Source: Tetrastigma voinierianum (lineage: Eukaryota; Streptophyta; Magnoliopsida; Vitales; Vitaceae). Taken from it: a stretch of DNA of 64,000 bases. The translations under genes and the position numbers were made by a program. The notes under the pieces were generated by a model. That model did not search any database and had not been told where the DNA came from. It saw only the letters and a list, made by a program, of their open reading frames with translations. The DNA is taken from assembly GCA_016808115.1 (NCBI GenBank), contig JAEQBH010000891.1, positions 434,001-498,000 of the forward strand, given 5' to 3'. Below are positions 44,830-56,770 of this stretch, one piece after another; the first letter of the stretch is position 1; every line of letters begins with the position of its first letter.

Positions 44830-45490
44830 GCTCTCAGGTCAAACCTTTGGTTAACGGATTCGCAATGTTCTCTTTTGACCTTATGTATTCAATGGTCATA
44901 ATACCATTAGAGAGAAGTTGTCTTATGGTATTGTGTCTTCGACGAATATGTCGAGACTTACCGTTATATATATGACTTTGTGCTCATCCAATTGCTGATT
45001 GATTATTGCAATGAATGCAGATAACAGGCATAGGTTGTGGCCATATTGGAATATCTTCTAAGAAATGACGAAGCCACTCTGCTTCTTCACCAGCTTCATC
45101 CAGTGCAATAAACTCATATTCCATCGTGGATCTAGCGATACGTTTGTAAAGATTTCAGACACCGCTCCACCACAGTGTAAATAGATAGCCACTTGTGGAC
45201 TTGAGTCTTTGGTGTGGATGTTATCCGCGTCTGGTATCAGCCAAATCTTGCTTGGATATTTTAGTAGTGCGATCCATAGTTTAGGTGTATTTCCAAATAC
45301 CTCAAAACTCTACAACTATTGTCTTCCAATGGTCGGTTTGGATTACTTGTGTATCTACTCAATTCTTGTGACATAAGCTATGTCGGGCTGAATTACAGTT
45401 CATGACATACATCAGGCCGCCAATTGCTTGAGCATATTCTTGTTGTGAAAGGCATTTGCCATTATTTTTGGATAAATGTAGATTTACATC
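44830..45490 (-). pseudogene. Element F: RNase H (Ty1/copia)
   Basis: The minus strand reads IARSTMEYEFIALDEAGEEA and EWLRHFLEDIPIWPQPMPVI around 45030-45140, then ICIHCNNQSAIG, where the catalytic Asp of CDNQ/CDSQ is now Asn, and KSRHIRRRHNTIRQLLSNGI, IEYIRSKENIANPLTKGL. A stop and frameshifts interrupt it. The missing Asp means no activity. Confidence 0.9.
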
Positions 45491-46610
45491 TAGGTGTTCT
45501 CATTGTTTGCTATGTTTGTTTAAATTTCTTGAGAATTTTCTCAATGTAATGTGATTGAGATAATATTAGTCCGTATGATGTTTTAGAGATCTTTATCCCA
45601 AGTATAACATCAGAAACACCTAAGTCTTTCATGTCAAACTTATTGTTGAACATTTCCTTGGTAGTTTTAATGACTTCATTATTGCTACCCATAATGAAGT
45701 ATATCATCGACATAAGAGACAAATAATAGCAAATCCCGTTCGATTGTTCCTTGACATATACATTTATTTTCGTTGATTTTGAAACCATTTGTCATCGACT
45801 ACCTTTGTCAAATTTCTCATGCCCTTTGCATTGGTGCTTGCTTTAATCATAAAGAGGATTTAACAAGCCGACAAACTTTCTTTTCTTGACCTGGAACAAT
45901 AAACCGCCGGGTTGTTCCATATGAATTTCTTCGTCAGTCACCATTTAAGAAGTTGTCTTTACATCCATTTGATGTATCTCAAGATTGTGTATAGTTGCAA
46001 TAGCTATTAACATTCGAATGGATGATATTCTTGTTACTGGTGAATAGGTATCAAAATAGTCCAAGCCTTCTTTTTGCTTGTAACCTTTGATAACCAGTCT
46101 GGCTTTATATTTATCAATAGATCCATCTACTTTCATTTTCTTCTTGAATATCCATTTATATCCTAGAGGTTTTGAACCTAGTGGAAGATCCACTAGTTCC
46201 CGTATGATTTTGAAGATGGTTCTACTTCATCGTTTATAGCCTCTTTCAATATGGAGCTTGAGGCTCGACACTAAGCTTCCTTGAATCTTTGAGGCTCATC
46301 TTCTAACAAATACGTTAGAAAATCTGGACCAAAAGATTTTGACGTTCTAGTTCTTTTGCTGCGTCTAGGTTCATCATCATCTTGTTGGCCTTGACTACTG
46401 CCTATTGCAGTATCATGAGTTCTTTTACTTGAGTTCAACTCCTATGTGGATTTGTAAGGAAATATATTTTCAAATAAAGATGCATTCCTTGATTCAATAA
46501 TAGTATTGGCATGCGTATCGATAATTTCTTATTTATGAATAAGAAAGCGATATACCTTTACTATTATGTGCATATCGATGAAAACACAATCATTTTGTTT
46601 TTGGTCATAT
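45491..46610 (-). pseudogene. Element F: reverse transcriptase (Ty1/copia)
   Basis: The piece 45945-46193 carries PLGSKPLGYKWIFKKKMKVD, YKARLVIKGYKQKEGLDYFD and TYSPVTRISSIRMLIAIA, the fingers and palm start. The YVDD box survives as SYVDDI near 45700 in a shifted frame. The piece 45510-45788 continues with FDMKDLGVSDVILGIKI and SQSHYIEKILKKF. The 46200-46600 segment is the linker from integrase. Frameshifts and stops inactivate it. Confidence 0.92.
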
Positions 46611-46647
46611 TTTAACCTTTTGGGGTATAGGTACCGCCACTTGCGGC

Positions 46648-49276
46648 TGTAGGCGACCCAGAGCCCGGCCCGACCAGTGGGATCAGTTAAACCACACAGG
46701 GCAGCTGGGTTTTATTTCTTTATTTTAGGTGTTATTAAATTTTCTTTTTCAAAAGTGCGCGACCAGAATCCCATTTCGACCCGGTTGAAGATCAAGCGGG
46801 AGCCGGTTTACTCCGACATTTTCAATTATTTCCTCAAAACATTTTGTTTATGTTCTTCTATTTTAGACCTTTTAATTAAGCGGAAGCATTTCATTTTGGG
46901 CAGGCCCACATACATTTACAAATTTCAAAAGACTCATAATATTTACATTTAACAAAATGCATTTTACAAAAATGATAATTCAAGTTCAAACTGTTTTACA
47001 AAATATCAATGTTCGAAAGAAATGGAGTAAATGCATATGACGGAGCATACTTCGCAATTCTTTCTCTATGACTCACAAGCTCACCGATCTTGGGTCACCT
47101 TGATAATACATCCTTTCGTTACGCATTGATAAAACCAATACTCTCAGCATTTTCATGCTTAGTGGTTCTATCTGATTACGTATTCCATTTCGTTCCATAT
47201 AAATCATGAACATCTAATGCCTTTATACAATATCTATGTAATGTAAAGGATACATATAAATACACTTTTCAATACCGTTGTTTAGCTTTTCGGTTTGTGA
47301 TTTCACATATCATTTATAAGTGACATCACGGCAGATTGATTGGTGAATCACGTAACATTTTGTCATTCGATGGTAATGTGGTTTCACACTCAATATTACC
47401 ATTTCACATATGACTATAAGTCGACATTCGACAGATTCGGTTGGTGAATCACGTCATATGTCGTTAAGTAACAATCATGGTTTGCTCCCGATATTAATTT
47501 CACATATGGTATAGAATTAGGCATTCCACGACCAGTTCGATTTGGTGAATCTGTCTTTGTTTGTCGATCATTAGCAATGTGATTTCACATTTAACAATTA
47601 CGGTTACCCTTATAGTGAATTAGTTGGTGAATCCGAGTCATGTTAATTAAATTCAGTAATACATTTCAAAATCCATTTTAATTTTATGCGATAAATTCAC
47701 TTATAGTTGAATCTTTTGCTTTTATGCATATATTTGACAAACATTTCGAATAACAATTATTCAAATCAATATATATGTATATTTCGCAAATAGAGAATGA
47801 AGAACAAATAGAGAACAGGAACAAGTATAGAACAAACTGGAATAAAGAACAATTAGAGAACAAACAAATTTCGATTCCGTTTCTTTCTCGATATCAATCT
47901 AGAGTCGAGTTATCGTCCTCTTACACTTTAAGTCAATATAATTTCTTCACTCTTGTGGTTAAGCAATTAATCATACTAAGCGAATATAAACCGTAGAAAC
48001 GCTTGAGTGCGCTACGATTTTCGTCGAGTTCAATCTTATTGAACCTATCTTAATCATTTAATAAGGTTCTTTATATTAACTTGATTCATATGAATTGAAA
48101 CGAATACGTAAAAACTACTGTCCCGGGCAATTTAGACACTCTTTGAGTACACATGGACATTTGCACCAGATACAGTTGGCTTTCTAGTGGAGTTGTACTA
48201 GTGAGCCCTTATACACCATCTTGAAGTGCACCTCGAGGAATTGCGAAATTGCTTCTTTTGCCACTTTTTGTACCAATTCTCTTTATACAACTTTTGATCC
48301 GTAACACCTCAAAAAATCAACATGGAAATCATCCAAAACAACTCCATAATACTTTAATTGGTGATTTGGAACCTCATGCCACAAAACCCTAGGTGAAAAT
48401 CCAAAAACTTATGAACTTAACTAAGTTCTGAGTTGAAACTATATAAATATGATGATTCCATGTTTATTTTACACCAGTAGGGTTTTACCCACATAACCTC
48501 AACAAATCTAGAGTTTGGGTGATCTCTTCCTAAGCCCTAGACGAAAGAGGCAACTACTCTCCAAACCAAAACCTTAGAATTCAAAATACCCATGCTTTAA
48601 GACAAAGCATACCTTGGTTTGGTCTTCCTCTCCTTCTCCTTCTTCTTCCTCTTTGCTTCCTCTTGTTTCTCCTTCTTCTCCTCTCATACGATTTTGCCCT
48701 AGCCAAAAATGAGACAAATGAATTTGTTTGTCTCCACACTCCTTTATACTCCTAATTCTCCATATTGCAGTCGTCCTTCACCCCTTTTAATTTTACCGAT
48801 CAACTTGTTTTATTTCTGTATGGCCCATCTCTACTCCCTTTATGATTTTTATATTCCTTATGGCAATTACAATTTTATCCTTATTCTAGTGCCACAATTT
48901 CCAGGTTCACTAAATTTATCATTTCGTTCTATGCTTCCGAAAATACTACAATGTGACCTTAGAGATCATATCGCCCCTACGAGTTCCATATGCTATCTGT
49001 ATCTGGGACGGGCATTACACTTAAGCTATCATTTGACCCTGGGTCCTCATTTTACAATTTTTCCCATTTCCCTTTTCACTTGGGTCTAGTTCGGGTTTAA
49101 TCAATTTCTCAATTTAGCATATAAGGAATCAATCCTTATGCTCCACTTTAAATTACATTTCCACCGATTTTTCAATTTATCAATTTTCCAGGAAAAACCC
49201 AAGTTTTGCTCAATTCATACTCATAATATATAATAAAATTATTATAAAAGTCTAGAAAGGTGTGCAGGACGTTACA
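46648..49276 (-). mobile_element. Solo LTR of family 2 inside element F (G)
   Basis: The right edge reads GCAGGACGTTACA, so the element strand starts TGTAACGTCC, like LTR B (TGTAACGACC). Internal blocks match LTR B in reverse. The left edge is placed at TGTAGGCGACCC. About 2.6 kb, no coding. Copia DNA lies on both sides (integrase right, RT left), so only an LTR remains, as after recombination between two LTRs. No clean flanking duplication was found. The stem-loop sits at 47141-47164. Confidence 0.8.
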
Positions 49277-49289
49277 CGAGACACCCCAC

Positions 49290-50030
49290 ACTTTTAAGTA
49301 TTTGTAAGAAGGTCTTCGATCTTTCCTGACTCATAGGGGATTTATTGGTTTCTTGTAGGGTATTTGGTTGAGGATATAATTTGCGGAAGAATTACTTCCC
49401 CCATAGAATTTTGAGGTAGTCGGAACTTAATAGTAATGCATTCATCATTTCTTTTAAGGTTTTGTTTTAAATCTTGACCCCATTTCTTTGAGGTGAATAA
49501 GTCTGATGGTTGGTGTATTATACCATTTTGTGAACAAAAATCACTAAAGGGTGCTTCGTATTCACCACCTCTATCACTTATTACCACCTTGATCTTTCTA
49601 TCAAGTTGGTTCTCCACTTCATTCTTGAAATGTTGAAACATTTCCAATGCCTCATCTTTACTTCTCAATAAGTAAACATAACAGTATCTTGTGCAATCAT
49701 CAATTAATGTAAGAAAAATATTTCTTACCACCTCTCGTTGAATAAATTTCATATCACGAGATATGCGAATGTATTAATTCTGAGGTTCACTACTTCTTTC
49801 AATTGATTGGAAAGAAGTTCTTGTAGAAAGTTAGATTCCACACAAATCTCACATTTATGATTTGAATCTATTTTAAAATTAGGCAAACATTCCATATTAA
49901 TTAATGCTCAGTAATATTCTATTAATTAACATCCTCATCTATATGTACACATTTGAAGATTCAAGAAGCATATAAGCGAGAAAACGTGTTCTTATTATTG
50001 ATATTCTTAATAGAGTCTGGCGGTCATTAC
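49290..50030 (-). pseudogene. Element F: integrase and pre-integrase (Ty1/copia)
   Basis: The piece 49342-49752 reads TLIDDCTRYCYVYLLRSKDE and VVISDRGGEYEAPFSDFCSQ, with the second catalytic Asp in SDRGGEY. Upstream (right), 49760-49900 carries PNFKIDSNHKCEICVES, the Cys-Cys part of the zinc region. The first catalytic Asp block (usually HSDICDLKF) is disrupted just before KFIQREV. The left end meets the solo LTR at 49276. Confidence 0.9.
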
Positions 50031-50262
50031 ATTCATTTTGAAAGGCCATTGCTCATGTACCCCTTTCCCTTCATCCCATTTTGGTGAGGATGAAGTTATG
50101 CAGGACAAACACCAACTTGAAGCCCTTCTTATTCAACTGATGATCAGATACTTATATTCTTTGATTTTAAATGCATATAATACATCATTGAGAGTAAGTT
50201 CCTTGCCCGATGTCACCTTCAATACTACCTTCCCTTGGCCTTCAACCTTGGAAGAAGAGGAG
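50031..50262 (-). pseudogene. Element F: protease C-terminal part
   Basis: The minus strand reads SSSKVEGQGKVVLKVTSGKE and LTLNDVLYA, the part of the copia protease that follows the GNS flap block. The preceding half is at 63868-63998, beyond element E. The AGGAG pentamer at 50258-50262 is the left copy of E's target duplication. Confidence 0.9.
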
Positions 50263-52582
50263 TGATGAGCTTAAAAGTCATCTATTTTTAGTCCATTTTT
50301 CTGTTTGATTTTAATGTAAAAAGGAATAATTAAGATGCAGAAATATTAAGAAACTCACCAAATTTGTTATTTGCGGGTATAATAGAAGAAGAAAATCGTT
50401 GGAAAAGTAGCAAATGGTGGAATAAAAAAATGCAAGAAGTGGGTGGGCAGAATGAAACAAATGGATTTGATTCATTGATGCAGTTTTGAGCTTGCACAAA
50501 AATCCAGTTATGAGTGCGGTAGCAGGGATAAGTGAAATAAGCAGCGAGTGCGGCAGGAATCACGGATAAGCGGCGAGGATTAACGAAGCTAAGGAATGAT
50601 ATCGTGACGCATCGTGATAATCGCGACAAGGTTGATGCGACTCGGGATGGAAATTCGGGTGAGAATCGCCGAAGCTACGACGGGTTTGGAAGGAAGGCGG
50701 GTTAGCGGAAGGCTCATTTGTCGCGACCAGGTGAAGTCAGCGACAGAGAGCGACGGTGAGGCCTCAGACGCAGGCGATGTCGCGGCGAGATTGAGGTGGC
50801 GACATCATGAACGATCGATTGGCGGCTGCGAAGACTTGGTGATGTCGCGTGAATACCGATGTGGCGACGCCGGGAGAAGCCGAAACCTGCAAAGGCATAA
50901 AGTGATGTCGCTACAAGGGATCGATGTCGCGACATCAGAAGACATCAGTTGAAGGCTATTGAGACGCAAGTTGATGTCGCGACGAGAGATCGATGTCGCG
51001 ACATGGATGATGTCATGACAAAGTCCCGATGTCGCGACATGAACATAAACGCCAGACGACTAACTGGAATCCTAGGCGCATTGGAATTAGGGCCAGAAAT
51101 ATATCAAACCAGCGGTACCCGGATGAAAAGCTGACTTGGCGGTGACAGACGAGAGGAATGCAGGTGGCTGAAGGCTCATTTCTTTATTTTCCTTTTTAGT
51201 TTCTTTGCTGCTTTTCTTTTCTTGATGTTGATGGTTAGAGATTAGATTAGATTTATCGTTTCTAGTTTTTCGTTTCTTTTAAAATTGGATGTTATCGTTT
51301 TTTAGCAGAAATTTGAATGAAATTCTATTCTTTTCAAATTACTACGGAATGTTTGAAGTTGAGACAAATTTGAATTCGACTTTTCGGTTTCAGTGCAGTT
51401 ATTCTTATATGATGAGAGGAATCTTTGTAGTGATGACAATTGGGAATCCGGCTTCCATTAAGTGAATGCTATAGTCGAAATTATCACTCACATGTAGTCG
51501 TTCCAGCGACTTGTGAATTTAGTTTATGAATTGCATACGGTTTTGGGTTTAATGTTTTTTGGATGAATACTCCCGATTTCTTATACTGGATTTAAGATTT
51601 GTTTCATTGCTCGATTTCAAGGGTCCTCTGGTGACCTGGAGGAACGTCTTCAGAGTTGTGAACATTTCTTTGGAAGGTACTCATTAAGCATATTAGAGAT
51701 CTAATGAGCTTTGTAAGTTTACTTGGATAAATCCTCTTCTCATGAAATCAGAGAGCGAGGTTGAGCAGGTTGTCAATTTAAACAAGCAAGAGTTCTCGAT
51801 TGGATAGTGAGGCCAATCAGTAGTGGCGAGATAATCAAGGAGAGGGTGATCTATTCTAATTTCGAGGAAAAGAGTAACCTGGAAGTTGTATATCCTTGCT
51901 TGACCGTGACTTGGGGCCACAGGTTTAGTCCATAAAATGGGTATGAAGTATTAAGAAGAAAAATACCCGAGATTAAGGAAATCCTTTTAAAAGTAGTTAT
52001 CTCATTCCCTGTCTTGAAAGAATGGAAGAATAGATAATGAAATGTGAGTGTGGAGAGATCAAACTGCTAAGCATGTGACTGATTTTAAAACTGAAATATT
52101 AGAGAAGTTTATCGAGTATTAACTACGAAATTGGTGTATCACTGCTGCTTGGTATACTTGATGTGTCATGAAAGATGACTATTCAATGTCCATTTATTTT
52201 CTAACTATTCTTTATTTCTTTATTCTTTATATTCGGTTTATTTGATTGTTCATTTATTTTGCCTGGAATTGCTGAGTATAATTTCGGCTTCTTAAATTTG
52301 GACCCCGATCACTTTATGGTCCAAATAGTGCAGACTTGAGTAGTCAGGGTAGTTGATTGAAAATTCTTAAGATCTCTGTGGGATCGATATCTGGACTTAT
52401 ATCCCATTTTTCATTACTTGTCACTGTGCACTTGCGGGTATATCGAATGAAACCAAAATTAAAAATGATTAACTCTAGGAGATTTTGGTCTCAACAAGTT
52501 TTATGGTGCGATTTAGGGACTAGACAATAGTCCTTTGGTAGTGTGCAACTAAATTTGTATATGCGTTTTAATTAGGTCAACA
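50263..52582 (+). mobile_element. Element E: 5' LTR (Athila/Tat-like)
   Basis: Starts TGATGAGCTTAAAAGTCATC and ends GGTCAACA; 2.3 kb. The same unit recurs at 61432-63862. Both copies share the ends, and E is flanked by AGGAG on both sides. A palindrome array (TGTCGCGACA and variants) lies at 50763-51045. Frames on either strand, including the Arg/Ser/His-rich ones, are by-products of that array. Confidence 0.95.
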
Positions 52583-52590
52583 AGTTTTTA

Positions 52591-52610
52591 TGGCGCAATT
52601 CTTGCGGGGA
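52591..52610 (+). promoter_or_regulatory. Element E: primer-binding site (tRNA-Asp type)
   Basis: TGGCGCAATTCTTGCGGGGA, eight bases past the LTR, is a decayed version of the TGGCGCCGTTGCCGGGGA site used by Athila/Tat elements. Confidence 0.85.
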
Positions 52611-52895
52611 TCGAAAAGAATTTAGTAAATCAATATTCAGATGAAAGAAGGAAATGCTAATTTGGACATTTTGAAGAAAAGAACAAAAATAGCTTTTCAA
52701 GCAGTGGTTATTTTTAACCACTAACCTTTAACAAACCGTATTGAATATATTTGTTGTTTTGACTAATCCTATTAATGGGAGTGTGTTTTGCTTTCAGAAA
52801 AACTTTGATGCATAGGAAGCGAAAAGCGATACGATTCGGTGATTACAATTAAACCTTGGCGGCGAGAAAGACAAGAGAAGCGAGAAAACACCACC

Positions 52896-54480
52896 ATGGC
52901 AAATGAAGACGAGGATCAAGCGAGGACATAAGGGACAGCGGCTAGAAGACCTCCAATCATTGATACCATGGAGGAATTTTGAAACCTATCATTACCAGAA
53001 TGAATACATGATCGAACTGACTATCGATGCAACAACTTTGAACCCTAAAACCAGCACTAATTGCAATGAATTACTTATTAACTTTTGATTCTTTGTTCGT
53101 CACTTGAAGATCCTAATGAGCACTTGGGGAGATTTCTTAGGATGGCAAACACAGTTAAGTTGAATGGGGTGAGACCCAGAGGTTATCAAGTTACATCTAT
53201 TCCCATTCTCTCTAAGGGTACATGACCACATGGTATGAATCTTTACCATATGGTTACGTTGATACTTGAGAGGAATTTGGTAGAGGCCTATTTGAGCGAT
53301 TCTTCCCCCATCACTCACCTCGAAAGGAGGAGGAAATCATTGTGTTTATTGAGGGGGAAGATGAGAGCCTATGTGGCACAGGAAAATTCAAAGGTTCTTT
53401 GAGAAGATGTCATTCATGGGATAGATCACGAGGCTCGGATGGACATTGTATATCAATACCTTGAATGATATATCAAAGGGGATCATTGATGCTTCATGTT
53501 GTGGAGCATTCAGCGAAAAAGTCTTTGAGGCAAAGGCTGATTGAAGACACAGAAACAAATGCAATGCATGGAAAACTCATGAGTTTTCAAGAGGAAACGT
53601 GGCCGAGGAGGAAGGGATCATGGAGCTGAAGCGAAGATGACATCCATGGAGGCCAAGTTGGATGCCATTATGCACGAAATTTGGACAAGCGAAAGGAAGA
53701 CACACCTTGCCCATGAAATAAGAAGCGGTTGAAGAGAGTTATTGAAGGAAAGTCTTGAGAGAGTTCTTGAAGAACAATTCTATGATCTTTGAAGAGTTAA
53801 GTATGCAGGTGAGCGAGCTTACCATTGACCCAATACTATTTGCCCGGTACATTATCATCCAGCGAGGAACCATGAGAACTTCTCATATGGTGGAGGGGCT
53901 TCACAAGGCTGAGCATGGACGGAGACCCACCAGCGGGGGTTATCCAGCGACACGAGGTTCCGGTAGCGTGACAGAAATGAACACGAGAAATGAATATCGA
54001 GAGGTCGGAGGACCCGATCTTTTGAAGAACGAATCTTTGCATTTCATGAGAGATAATAGAAAGCGAGCCTCCATGAACAAAAGTTTGCGGGACTGGAAGC
54101 AGCGCTACCAATTCTCGAAATTTTTGAACATACTGATAAATCACGAAGGAGCACGGAGACACAAGTAGGAGGCGGCTGGCCCAACCTGCTAACCCGGAGG
54201 AAAGATACCTTCCCAGTGACAAAGAAAAATCGAAGAATTTGCATGGTACATGCAATTTGAGGAGTGGGAAGGAAATGAAAAGATGAAGAAAAGATGACAA
54301 CAACGAAAAGGAAGCAGAATGAGAGAGAGTGCTGGAAAGAAAAAGAAGGAGTGAAGGGAGGAAGAACATCCGAGGATCTGGAGCCTGCGGTCCCATTTCC
54401 AAGAGGCTACTGAAATCCAAGATAGGAGAGTTTTGAAGAGACTTTCAGTGGAGATCATTATGCCTTTTGCGAAGTGGTAA
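52896..54480 (+). pseudogene. Element E: gag
   Basis: A start in good context (CCACCATGGC) at 52896 gives MANEDEDQA, the usual N-terminus of this group, before a frameshift. The capsid core follows at 53100-53330: HLGRFLRMANTVKLNGV, LFPFSLRVHDHMWYESLPYG, then RGLFERFFPHHSPRKEEEII. A charged C-terminal part continues with MEAKLDAIM near 53650. Many stops; the domain is recognisable only by joining frames by eye. The antisense frame 53836-54420 is a shadow. Confidence 0.85.
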
Positions 54481-54990
54481 CTCAGTGCCACTCATGAAGA
54501 AAATTCACGAAGGACATGCGAAGCGAAAGAAAAATAGTAGAGGAAGGAATAGTGAATCTCAACGCCACTTGCGGTGCGATGTCAGAAAAAGACTACCGGT
54601 AAGATGAAAGACCCGGGGGCTTCTGAGTTCCTTGTATTGTTGGAAGAATTGAATTGAGGAGCTCTCGTGACTCGGGAGCTAATTATCGATTGATGCCTCT
54701 TTTCACATTTGCGAAGCCTTCTTAGTTTGGGGTTATTCCCACCAGCGTTACTGCGAATGGCGAGACACAAATCGATGGTGAAACTGAAGGAGTCTTAGAA
54801 GATGTCTTGAGTCTTTGTTGGGAAATTTGTTTTTCAGTAGACTTCATCATTACGGACATGGAAGAAGGTGCAAGTACCCACCTTTCTTGGGAAGACCATT
54901 CTAGCTCTTGGGCTGCTCACGATTGACATGAAAAGGAGTTCTTACCTTGAGGGTTGGAGAAGAAGAACTCTCTTTGCTTTTAACTTGATC
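54481..54990 (+). pseudogene. Element E: aspartic protease region
   Basis: Plus-strand pieces: GGF-VPCIVGRIE, SSRDSGANYRLMPL (Asp-Ser-Gly retained), FGVIPTSVT, GVLEDVLSLC and VDFIITDMEEGA, in the order of the Athila protease: pep-binding site, active site, flap, and VDF-V-D end. A following HSSSWAAHD/LTIDMKRSS block corresponds to the FLGRPFL end. Stops break it. Confidence 0.8.
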
Positions 54991-55360
54991 AAAAGTATGC
55001 AAAATATAGACAGAGACAAGGAAAGTTGCAATGTAGCAGATTTTGTCTATACTTCCAACCCTGATGTTAACAATGAATGTAATACTCCAGTTTTTATCAA
55101 TGAAAAAGAGATGAATTCCCAGTATACCGAAGATGTATATTCTGAATTTCCATACAACGGTTTTCATTCTTTAGAAACTATGATGAGCTTGAAGCAAAAC
55201 AGAAATGACACTGGAGAAAATATTGAAAAAGAGGAAATTCATCAGAAACCCGGTGCGAAGGACTAGTTTTGAAAGAGTTATACGTGTTTAAAGTAATGCC
55301 TTAAATTGCAAAGAAAAAACCGGTGATCATTTCGACGGACTTCGGTGATCTTGAAGAACA
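54991..55360 (+). other. Element E: protease-RT spacer with open frame
   Basis: The frame 54868-55266 is open and covers the linker between protease and RT, rich in Asn, Asp and Glu. No fold recognised; such spacers are normal here. Confidence 0.55.
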
Positions 55361-56200
55361 AGATTCTTGAAAATATTAAGGAAGCATAAGGGAATCCTTT
55401 ATGGTCCATTGAAGAGCTGGGGGTATCAGTCCATCAATTTGCATGCATGGATTCGCAGAAAGGCTATGAAACCATCGTAGAACACCAAAGGAGATTGAAT
55501 CGGTGATGAAGGAAATGCGAGAAAGGAGGTACTCCAGGTGCTGAATCTTTGGTTTTATCTATGCTATTTCGAGCGGTACCGGGTGAGCCCAGTCCATGTG
55601 GTTCCAAAGAAGGGGTTTGCGTGATGAAATGAAAAAAAATGAATTGATTCAACAAAACCGGTGGCAAGGATGGAGGGTATGTATTGATTACAGGAAGTTG
55701 AATTCAGCAACCAGAAAAGATCATTTCCCTTTGCCTTTCATTGATCAGATGTTGGACAGGTTAGCAGGACACCCTCACTTTTGTTTTCTGGATGGGTACT
55801 CAGGATACAATCAGATTGCTATTGCACCTGAGGATCAAGAGAAGACCATTCACATGCCCCCCATGGTACCTTTGCCTTGAAGGATGTTTGGGCTACGTAA
55901 TGCTCCAGCTACATTCCAGAGGTGTATGATGTCTATGTTCTCGATTTGGTTGGAAAGTGATGGAAATTTTCATGGATGACTTCATGTGTATGGATCGGCT
56001 TTAGTCAGTGTTTCAAACTGTCTGAACGATCTTCAAGATCTTGAATAAATGACTAGCACTTGAATTGGGAAAATGCCATTTATGGTGACGAAGGTATTGT
56101 TCTTGGGCATAAAATTCTGCTCTTGGACTGAAGTGGACTTGATCAATTATCCATTATCAAACTCTTGCCTACCCACGGTAAAAGGAGTAAAGCTTGCCGA
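55361..56200 (+). pseudogene. Element E: reverse transcriptase (Athila/Tat-like)
   Basis: Plus strand: SPVHVVPKKG at 55580-55610, then GWRVCIDYRKLNSATRKDHF, PFIDQMLDRLAGHPHFCFLD, GYSGYNQIAIAPEDQEKT in the 55596-55880 frame. After a stop, FGLRNAPATFQRCMMSMF and EIFMDDFMCM, where FMDD is the catalytic box. IGKMPFMVTKVLFLGIKF at about 56060-56110 is the thumb. KDHFPLPFIDQ is typical of the Athila/Tat clade. Several frameshifts. Confidence 0.94.
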
Positions 56201-56770
56201 GGCGTCTTGGATTTTCACGGAAGTTCATAAAGACTTTTTCAAAAATAGCCAGGACCCTTGTCACCGGTGCTTTGGAAAAGATACAAGGTTCAATTTTGAT
56301 GACTCTTGCAAGGATGCTTTTGAAGAAATCAAAATCAGTTAGTCTGGCTTTATAATGGCCACGGAATGGTGATTGAAATGTCATCTGTGATGCAGTGATT
56401 TTGCCATAGGGTTGTGTTGGGGCAAAGAAAAGAAAGTATTGGACCATATACTATGCTATTAAGACCTTCCAATGAAGCCTGAGAACTACTCAACAAGCCC
56501 GAAGGAGATGCTAGCCATAGTATTTGCTTGTGAAAAATTTAAATGATACATTTTAGGATCCCATGTGGTAATTCACAACGATGTCGACAATCATGATACT
56601 TGATGTCAAAAAGGAAGCTAAGCCAAGATTGATAAGGTAGATGCTTCTTTATTTGCGGGAGTTTGTTGGAAATCAAGGATAAAGGGATGTGACAATGTGA
56701 TAGCTGATCCTTGTCAAGAGTAGAAACGGTGATGAAGAAGAAAATGTGATGTTGAAGGAACTTCGGATGA
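56201..56770 (+). pseudogene. Element E: RNase H
   Basis: The frame 56073-56342 ends with TRFNFDDSCKDAFEEIK, the RT-RNase H tether. Downstream pieces: WGKEKKVLDHILCY and TSPKEMLAIVFACEKFK, then YILGSHVVIHND. The catalytic Asp block near 56390 (usually CDASD) reads CSD with flanking decay. Broken by shifts. Confidence 0.85.

Noticed and set aside
50763..51045. Arg/Ser/His-rich frames on both strands over the palindrome array (also 61765-62327)
   Set aside because: Palindromic GATGTCGCGACATC gives similar open frames on both strands; no domain or start context.
53836..54420. Longest frame of the window, 194 residues, minus strand
   Set aside because: It is antisense to the gag of element E, which has clear homology on the plus strand.
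54868..55266. 132-residue plus frame as a separate gene
   Set aside because: It overlaps the protease end and is the protease-RT spacer of element E.
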